Part shown: in pieces, positions 56,914 to 64,000 of the stretch
How positions within the stretch are numbered: position 1 is the first letter of the stretch
Layout: every line of letters begins with the position of its first letter
NCBI GenBank assembly: GCA_035772735.1
Contig: JASDFA010000010.1
Coordinates: 94,632,001-94,696,000 of the forward strand
DNA length: 64,000 nt
Origin: Datura wrightii
Taxonomy: Eukaryota; Streptophyta; Magnoliopsida; Solanales; Solanaceae
Direction: 5' to 3'
Program-made: the position numbers and the translations under genes
The notes under the pieces: generated by a model
Databases searched by the model: none
Seen by the model: the letters and a program-made list of their open reading frames with translations, nothing else
What the model was told of the DNA's origin: nothing

Positions 56914-57103
56914 ATAGTTCATGTTTTTAATTTTGAAAAGAATAATTTGAAGTATACCAAAAAATATTTTGGAATCAAGTCTTCATATTTCTTGAATCGG
57001 CTAATATTATTCTAACTTTTTAATATCATTTCTATTTTTTATATTTGTTTTCATTTTCATTGATATTGTAGATTGTGTTCAAAATATCTGTCAGAATTTT
57101 AAT

Positions 57104-57510
57104 ATGTCAACAAGAAAATATGAATCTAATCATTATAAATATAAAAGAGAAAGAAAAATTGATAAATTTATAAAATCTCAAAAAGGATCTCTTGATAAAC
57201 TTTTAGAAACTAGTACCAAAATTAAATAATAAAATGTCGGAGATTGTTCATTAAATAAACAAGCCGCTAACTTGGTGGAGTGAGATGATGATATAACCCG
57301 AATAGAAGAAGAAAGACGAAAACTAGCAAAAAATCAATTGTAGATTCTCAAGAAAATCAAGAACTTATAAATGCATCATATAATTGTACTCCTAAAAACA
57401 TATACGATACTAGTCAATGGAATAATGTTTAAACAAAGTTAAGAAATCTATTAGTAAAAAAGCAACCAATTAGCATTACTGAAATAGATTTTTTTTGGTA
57501 AATAAATATT
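57104..57510 (+). pseudogene. hAT / ZMYM-like fragment, second copy
   Basis: M-S-T-R-K-Y-E-S then K-R-E-R-K-I-D-K-F-I-K-S-Q-K-G-S-L-D-K-L-L-E-T, stop, and frame-broken remains of the NIYD and RDLLV motifs. More informative than the copy at 11268 because it keeps SQKGSLDKLL, the typical end of the basic leader. Confidence 0.5.
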
Positions 57511-57520
57511 TTATTTATTA

Positions 57521-59840
57521 TGTCACGATCTGAGCATAGACCCAGAACATAAGACGGGACAAGGAGCTCCAAGAGACTCCTAGTCGACCCATGGCATGAA
57601 CATTCATCTAACTACATATCATTGAAACAGAATGCTTAACATATCTACATAGCGGAAGCATAAACATAACATAACATGATCAACAGAACATACTACATAC
57701 ATAACAGCTAAGTATTACATAGAGTCTGAAAGCCTCTAATGTATATGATGGGTTGATGGGAGAACATCCGCAACTAACCCGACAAAGATTGAAAACTAAA
57801 AGGAACATCTATGTCTTGAAAAAATGGTCCTCGGGAATGAGGACTCACCAACAAGGTTGATGCTAAACTCCGAGACAAGCTAATGGTGGTGCTGGATCAA
57901 AAGATCGAAGCCTGTATCATAAAACGATACAACATAGAGTATGCGGTCTGTATGTGGAATGTACCGAGTATGCATGGTAAGTAAAACGGACATTAGAAAA
58001 ATACATATAGCTCATAAATGATCATAAGATGGGACAACATGCTCATTAAATAAATATAATAAGATAACATAAGGCTCAAGGTGTTCAAATCATTCGTAAA
58101 CCATTCATTAACATATTCATAAGAGAAACTTCATTAAATCATCACTTGAGCTAAATACATAAACAACGCATAAAACATGCAGAACAATGGGAGGACTCTT
58201 TATAACCGACACCATCATGATAGAGCCTTACATGATGCCCCAACTATCTCATTCAAGTGGGCAGAGTCGCCCCTGGTTTGCCAGGAGAGGGACATGCATT
58301 ATGTGATATCATGAAAGAGAGGATCATTATCATTGTAATATATCAATATAAACCTACAGTAGCACGTAGTTATGAGACACCGGGATAGTCCTTTGAATGC
58401 CCGGCTATTCGGTGCTAGGCACTACTCCCAAAGCATGCACATTAGGCTCGTATGTAAATCAATAAGATGATTCATTGAGATTAATGGCCAATTAAATATT
58501 ATCATCATTGATCACCATTAAATACATGATTAGCCAAGAATCAAAGGCCCTTTAGTCGGCCAACATCACAAATCGATAAACTGTGAGATCCATATCATAA
58601 ATCGTAAATCATTCTTGACTATGTGGGCATTGTCCAATACTTTAACATGCTTAAAAATACACAATTCATTCAAAATTATGTTTATAAACATGGATAACTT
58701 GAAAACATGCTTTTTTCATCATCAATAATTCATCATACATGAACATTCATCATAAACCTTGACTTTCATGAACTTTTCATAAATGGGAATTTTAATTTGT
58801 AAAACTTCAAACATGATTTTCAATGAAAAACAACATAAAACTTGCCCATAATTCGTAATTCAATAATAGTAACTCAATTAGATCAAGCCCATGAAGAGAA
58901 ATCAAAATTTCATGCATTGGGTAAAAACCCCATAGAATTTAGATAGAAAATTTCATGAATTGAGAGAGATTGGACATGGGTATGAAAGGATTCAGCCATT
59001 CATAACCTTACATACCTGGGAAAAATCAATTTCACCACTCCTTGAAGCCCAATGGAAATTTGAAGAAAACCTTGAAGAACTAGCCTTGATCACCTCTCTA
59101 GAATATCACTCTTGCATGCATGGGTTTTGAATGGGGTAGAAGGACTTAAACTATATTAATAAACTCAGAAAGTAACTTAAAACGACATAGTTAAGGACCT
59201 TAGAGCGTTGAAATGATGAAAATACCCTTAATGAAATTCTAGAAATTTCTGCACTGGGTGAACCCACGAACGATCCCACGAGTCGTTACATGATGCCACA
59301 ACTCGTGGTATCAAGCCATTGGATCCATTTCCTCTTTTCAAACTTTTAGATTCACTTCCCATGACTCGACAGGACGAGTCATTTTTTCCAGTAAGGATCC
59401 GTTGCGATGTCCGTTGTTTCCTCGTTCAAGTTTTGTATCAAGTCCTCCAACGAGCCACACCACGACTCCTTCCATCCCATGAGTCATGGCTGCCTCCCAT
59501 TACATTGACTGGATAATTTCAATACTCCTGCCCACGACTGGTGACCACGACCCATTACTCCTCACAACGGATCGTCCCACGACCCGTTACTCCCCCTTAT
59601 GTTTAGGAAAAGTTCCCACCACGACTCCACACAAGGATTTGTTGTAACGAACAAAGAGTCGTTACTTCGCTTGTTAATTCCCCACTGTTACCAGGCAAGC
59701 CTTCCCACGACTACTTTCCACGGGTCGTTGGTTGGACCAACGATCCGTTGGGTCATCCGTCCTATGGGATTTTTCCCAGATTCATCCAACTCCCATTTTT
59801 AAATAACGGGTCTAATCTTAGGCACTTCGGGGGTACTAAA
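57521..59840 (-). repeat. 3' LTR of element D2
   Basis: Plus-strand ends TGTCACGATCTG and GGGGTACTAAA (family GGGGTATTACA). Aligns with the solo LTR, lacking the 37-bp array. Hairpin at 57912; ACGASTCGT-rich stretch at 59255-59760. Confidence 0.9.
57912..57932 (-). other. LTR hairpin, D type, with compensatory change
   Basis: In sense (minus) reading the arms are TTGTATCGT and ATGATACAG around TTT. Versus element E, the third pair is G-C instead of A-T on both arms; the first and eighth pairs are U-G and G-U wobbles in sense RNA but mismatches in antisense. Confidence 0.65.
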
Positions 59841-60131
59841 ATATCTCCCCCTTGGGAATACTCATCATCGAATGTGGGAAAACCTATAGAAAACAGAGAA
59901 ATGCAATCATTATACTCAAATATTGATCATTTAAACCAAAACTGATGGAATGACTAACTCCAATTTAAACTACATAGTTGAACTGAATTCATGATATGTA
60001 TACACATCCATAAACATAAAAGAAACTTGAACACGTGAACTGAACATGAAAACTAAATAGAGTTTTTGTGCAAAAACTGATACCTCAAGCTGGAACTAAG
60101 CTGGTAGAGAATAAATGTGGTTAGCTAGCCA
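59841..60131 (-). other. Polypurine tract and 3' untranslated region of element D2
   Basis: On the minus strand CCAAGGGGGAGATAT runs directly into the LTR. The remainder is AT-rich and non-coding. Confidence 0.75.
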
Positions 60132-60352
60132 TTATATTCGCTTCGTGTTCCCATATAGCTCTCTCAACATGTTGATTTCTACGTAACACTTAGCTGAAGC
60201 TATTTTCTTATTCCTTAACCTTAGAAGCTGACGATCCAGTATTTCCATCGGAACCTCCTCATAACTAAGGCTGTCCTTCACACCAGCACTGTCTACTAGG
60301 AAAACTAGAGCTGGATCACCCAAACACTTCTTTAAGAGCGACATGGAAAGCA
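60132..60352 (-). pseudogene. Chromodomain-like tail of element D2
   Basis: MSLLKKCLGDPALVFLVD, LSYEEVPMEILDRQLLRLRN, KKIASAKCYVEINMLRE. The EEVP.EILDRQ..RLR string marks the tail; the chromodomain core W-E-A-E-E-D is degraded or absent. Confidence 0.75.
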
Positions 60353-60782
60353 GAATGCACAGAAGCTAATTCTGAGGGCAACTCCAATTCATATGCCACC
60401 TTGCCAGCCCGTTTCACAATCTGGTAAGGGCTAACATAACGAGGGATGAATTTTCCTTTCTTTCCAAACCTGCATCACTCCCTTCATGGGAGATACCTTT
60501 AGAAACACCCAATCATCCACCTCAAATTCTAATTCTCTCCTTCTCACATCGACATAGGACTTTTGGAGAATGCACAGAAGCTAATTCTGAGGGCAACTCC
60601 AATTCATATGGCACCTTGCCAACCCGTTTCACAATCTGGTAGGGGCTAACAGAACGAGGGATGAGTTTTCCTTTCTTTCCATACCGCATCACTCCCTTCA
60701 TGGGAGATACCTTTAGAAACACCCAATCATCCACCTCAAATTCTAATTCTCTCCTTCTAACATCGACATAGGACTTTTGGAG
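60353..60782 (-). repeat. 215-bp tandem duplication in element D2 integrase
   Basis: Two adjacent 215-bp units, 60353-60567 and 60568-60782, starting GAATGCACAGAAGCTAATTC and ending GGACTTTTGGA, about 96 percent identical by eye. 215 is not a multiple of three, so the second unit shifts the frame. One of the youngest-looking events in the window. Confidence 0.95.
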
Positions 60783-61928
60783 ACTTTGAGTTGTTTTCAA
60801 CATATCCCATATGAGTTGAACCTTCTCCATAGCCTCATGGACCGAATCGGGTCCTATCATCGTTGCTTCACCAACTTCAAACCAACCAATGGGCGATCTA
60901 CACCTCCGCCCATAGAGACCCTCAAACAGAGCCATTTGAATACTGGAATGCTAGTTGTTATTGTATGCAAACTCAATAAGAGGCAAATGATCATCCCAAC
61001 TACTTTTGAAGTCCATCAGACACACTCTTAACATGTCCTCGAGAGTCTGAATATCTGCTCCTCTTGGCCATCCGTTTGCGGGTGAAATGATTTGCTAAAC
61101 TTAACCTCAGTACCTAGTACTTTTTGAAACGACTAAACTAAGAGGTAAATTGGGTACCCTAATGATGAATAAGAGAACTCCATGCAATCGAGCTAGCTCC
61201 TGATATATAGTTTGGAATAATCCACCGCCAAATATGTGGTTTTGATCGGTAGGAAGTGGGCAACCTTAGTCAACCTGTCTACCACAACCCAAATGGAGTC
61301 ATATTATCAACGAGTATGAGGTAAACCTATGATGAAGTCCATAGTAATTTATTCCCACTTCCAAGTAGGAATGTTTATATCCTGAAGCACACCTCCCGGT
61401 CTCTGGTGCTTGACCTTTACTTGCCGACGGTTTGTGCACTTAGCTATAGATTCTTGCAATGTCCTTCTTCATTTCATTCCACTAATACACTTCCCGCAAG
61501 TCATGGTACATCATGGTGGAACTTGGATTGATAGAATACCTGGATCTATGAGCCTCATGCAACATTCGACTCCTCAAATTGTCAACATCCGGAACATATA
61601 GGAGACCCTGGTACTAAAGCACACCATCTCCCCCTTTAAAGAAGACCTCTACCTTCTGACTTTGAAAAGCATCCTTCAACTTTACCAAAATTGGGTCCTC
61701 ATCTTCTCTAGATTTTACATCAGTCACCAAGGACGATTCTGATCTGTTCTGAACAACAACACCGCCATTGATGGAGTCAACCAACCTAACTCCCAACCTT
61801 GCGAATTGATGCACATCCTTCACCAGCTCCTTATTCCCTTCATCCACATGAGACACACTCTCCATAGAGAGCCCACTAAGTGCATCCTCTACTACATTAG
61901 CCTTGCCCGAATTGTATAGCACACTCAT
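60353..61928 (-). pseudogene. Integrase of element D2, broken
   Basis: N-terminal linker at 61614-61928 (KELVKDVHQFARLGVRLVDS, DEDPILVKLKDAF). Core pieces: WKWE-stop-ITMDFIIGLPHT near 61330 with the first catalytic D, YDSIWVVVDRLTKVAH, then frame-broken sequence, WDDHLPLIEFAYNNN and, open at 60522-60935, ALFEGLYGRRCRSPIGWFEV with the VDDWVFLKVSPMKGVMRYGK C-terminal domain. A 215-bp duplication breaks its end. Confidence 0.88.
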
Positions 61929-62415
61929 ATCGTTGTCCTTGAGTTACTCCAGCCACCTCCTTTGTCGAAGATTGAGATCCTTCTGAGTAAACACATACTA
62001 TAAGCTCTTATGGTGCATAAACACATCCACGTGGACCCCATATAAATAATGTCTCCATATCTTCAAGGAGAATACCACTGCGGCCAATTTAAGATCATGG
62101 GTCGGGTAATTCTTCTTATGATCTTTTAGCTGTCTAGAGGCGTATGCTATAACTTTCCCATGCTGTATTAATACACACCCAAGTTCGATCCTTGAAGCAT
62201 CACACCCATCGATACCCTCGGGTAGGGTCAACACTGGTGCTGAGGTAAGTCGAGTCTTCAACTCTTGGAAGCTCTTCTCACAAGCCTCCTACCACAGGAA
62301 TTTCACCTTCTTATGGGTCAATTTGGTAAAGGGTGCTGCAATAGATAAGAAACCCTCAACAAATCTTCGATAATAGCAAGCTAAACCCAAGAAGCTCTAA
62401 ATATCTAAAGGATTC
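61929..62415 (-). pseudogene. RT end and RNase H of element D2
   Basis: From 62413 leftwards: NPLDI-stop-SFLGLACYYRRFVEGF, THKKVKFLWWEACEKSFQEL, LTSAPVLTLPEGIDGCDASR (two or three residues lost before CDAS), GCVLIQHGKVIAYASRQLKD, VHVDVFMHHKSL where the family has FTDHKSL, so a catalytic D is lost. Confidence 0.88.
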
Positions 62416-64000
62416 TGTAATACCCTTAAAGTACCTAAGATTAGACCCGGAATTAAAAAGAGGAAGTTGGCTGAAAACTAGAAAAAGTTGCACAGGATGG
62501 ATGACCCAATTGATCATTGGTCCAACCAATGACCCGTTGGATCCAGTCGTGGTAAGTGAAAGACTAGTGGCAGTGTCCGCAAAGGGTGAAATCACGACTC
62601 ATCATCCAAGACAATAAGTCATTGTTATCATATGTGGTAAGTACTGGACTTGGGTAGTTGGGGATGTAATGGGTCATCAAACGACCCGTGGTTAGGTATG
62701 ATGATCTGTTTTCTTGATTCATGGTAGGGGGAAACATAAATTTCTGGTGGACCTAACAGAAGGACACCACAACTAGTTTGAGAAAACAACGAGTTGTGGT
62801 GAGACTCGTTGTGAGGGAAGTTCAGCATCCTCAGGGGGCAATCAAAGATTGATACAGTGACCTGTTAGACGAAAGGACGACCCGTCCTGTCGAGCTGTAG
62901 TATGAATCTGAGTTTAAGGACTGGGTAGTGTATATGACGGTTTGTTCAATGAGTTATGGTATCCTTCAACGACTCGTTGGTACATTCGTGGGATCGACCA
63001 ATGCAGATTTTTAGGGATTTTCATTAGGGGAATTTTTGTCTTTCTTATGCTTTAGGGCCCTAAACTATGTCTTTTTATGTTATTTTCTGGGTATGTTTAG
63101 ATAGGTTAAGTCCCCCTAACATAGTCATTCTCATGCATGCAAAATTAGGAAGAACTAAGTTAGATCAAGCCAATTCTCAAGGTCTTCTTCATCAATTCTC
63201 CCTTGGGCATTCAAAGTGTATTGAAATCTTATCTTACCCAGGTATGTAGGGTTATGAATGGGTGTTTTGATTCACACCCATGCCCAACCTCTCATAATTT
63301 ATGAAATTTTATCAAACATCTTATGGGGTTCTAACTTGAATTTTGTGGATTTCTAATGATTTACTAATGAGTTATGGTATTTCGGGATTTACGTCTTGTT
63401 TTATGAATTTTGATAAGATTTTACAACTATTTTGATTATAAAATTGTTGATTTTGATTTCTACCAAATTAAGCCTAAATATGTATGATCTATGATGAATC
63501 GACTCATTATCTTTACTTCAATTGCTTATATTTACAAACTCATCATGTTTTATGATTTGATGATTTGCAAGGTATATGTATGATCTACAAGTATGCATAA
63601 AACCTATGATTTATGAATTATGTTTTGGCCGACTCACGGGCCTTATGTCATGGCTAGTTTATGTATGTACAAGTATGTTTATGATTATCATGATTTAACT
63701 AGCCCATGAATTCATGCATATTATAGTATGAGCACTATATATTCTTTGGGAGTAGTATTTAACACCGAGTAGGTTTCGGGCCTAGGTTTGGCCCCAGATC
63801 TCATAAACTATGTGCCACCGTAGGATATGTTGGGAACTCCTTTGTCACTATCCCCTAGCCCAAATGGCCCTTTTCATGTGTGATCACGCCCTTCATGGTT
63901 CTACCCCTAGCAAAGGTATGAACACCCTTCCGACTAGGGATTTACAGGTTGGGCTCCATATGCGCTCATACGGGATATGTCGGTTATAAGAATCTCCTAT
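62416..64000 (+). repeat. D-family LTR, plus strand, cut by window end
   Basis: Opens TGTAATACCCTTAAAG and follows the reverse complement of the D2 LTR: TAAGATTAGACCCG near 62438, the ACGASTCGT-like stretch at 62510-63000, AT-rich middle to the end. Left flank is GATTC. Either a solo LTR or the 5' LTR of an element beyond the window, inserted in D2's RT. Confidence 0.9.

Larger units (their letters stand above)
57521..62415 (-). mobile_element. Element D2: paralogue of element D, 3' half
   Basis: Minus strand, right to left: end of RT, RNase H, integrase, chromodomain tail, polypurine tract and a 2,320-bp 3' LTR whose terminus abuts TATTA as for element D. Cut at 62415 by another D-family LTR in the opposite direction. 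It carries precisely the parts that element D has lost. Confidence 0.88.

Overview
This window looks like repeat-rich heterochromatin of a flowering plant. The family make-up (Tekay/Del-type chromovirus LTR retrotransposons with iMet primer sites, an Athila-like element with a tRNA-Asp-type primer site, hAT/zinc-finger-MYM-like fragments) suggests Solanaceae, and a pepper-like genome is plausible. That is recognition, not a search result. I see no intact host gene, rRNA, tRNA or CRISPR array. Almost every coding stretch is decayed retrotransposon gag or pol, broken by stops, frameshifts and deletions.

Layout. 1-1591: AT-rich non-TE flank. 1597-11078: element A, a Tekay-type chromovirus with two ~2.2 kb LTRs. 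11084-11693: fragment of a hAT/ZMYM-like gene. 11694-24412: element D, minus strand, split inside its reverse transcriptase by element B (12300-21709, full length, perfect 5-bp target-site duplication). 24413-25431: truncated Athila-like LTR. 25432-40813: element C, an Athila-like element on the minus strand with gag, protease and an extra plant-transposon-type ORF but no visible RT, RNase H or integrase. Its right LTR contains a 3,054-bp solo LTR (36623-39676) with a perfect target-site duplication. 40814-43889: two truncated LTRs. 43890-47090: element E, a 5'- and integrase-truncated relative of D on the plus strand. 47091-52113: a tandemly duplicated non-TE unit with a ~1 kb foldback and a GATA microsatellite. 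52119-56913: element A', pol deleted. 56914-57520: second hAT/ZMYM-like fragment. 57521-62415: element D2, minus strand. 62416-64000: a D-family LTR in the opposite direction, running off the window.

The main architectural result is that the left end (1 to about 11.9 kb) and the right end (50.3 to about 59.8 kb) are copies of one ancestral block. Both carry the same A-type element at the same target site, with the same 5' LTR terminal mutation and the same early gag stop, then the same hAT/ZMYM-like fragment, then a D-family LTR at the same TATTA site. The insertions therefore predate the duplication. A third, shorter copy of the flank (47091-48467) carries element E's LTR at a TATTA site whose empty counterpart survives at 50271.

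The most interesting functional signal is a short hairpin at a fixed place in the LTRs of the chromovirus-type families. The A/B/F families have 8-bp arms around a TAT loop about 600 bp before the LTR end. The D/E families have 9-bp arms around a three-base loop about 400 bp before the end. Some changes are compensatory, or are G-U wobbles only in the sense transcript, so an RNA element is likely. Other signals are the 50-bp dyad repeats in the A LTRs, a UACG-tetraloop hairpin in the B LTRs, and ACGASTCGT-like dyads shared by two unrelated LTR lineages.
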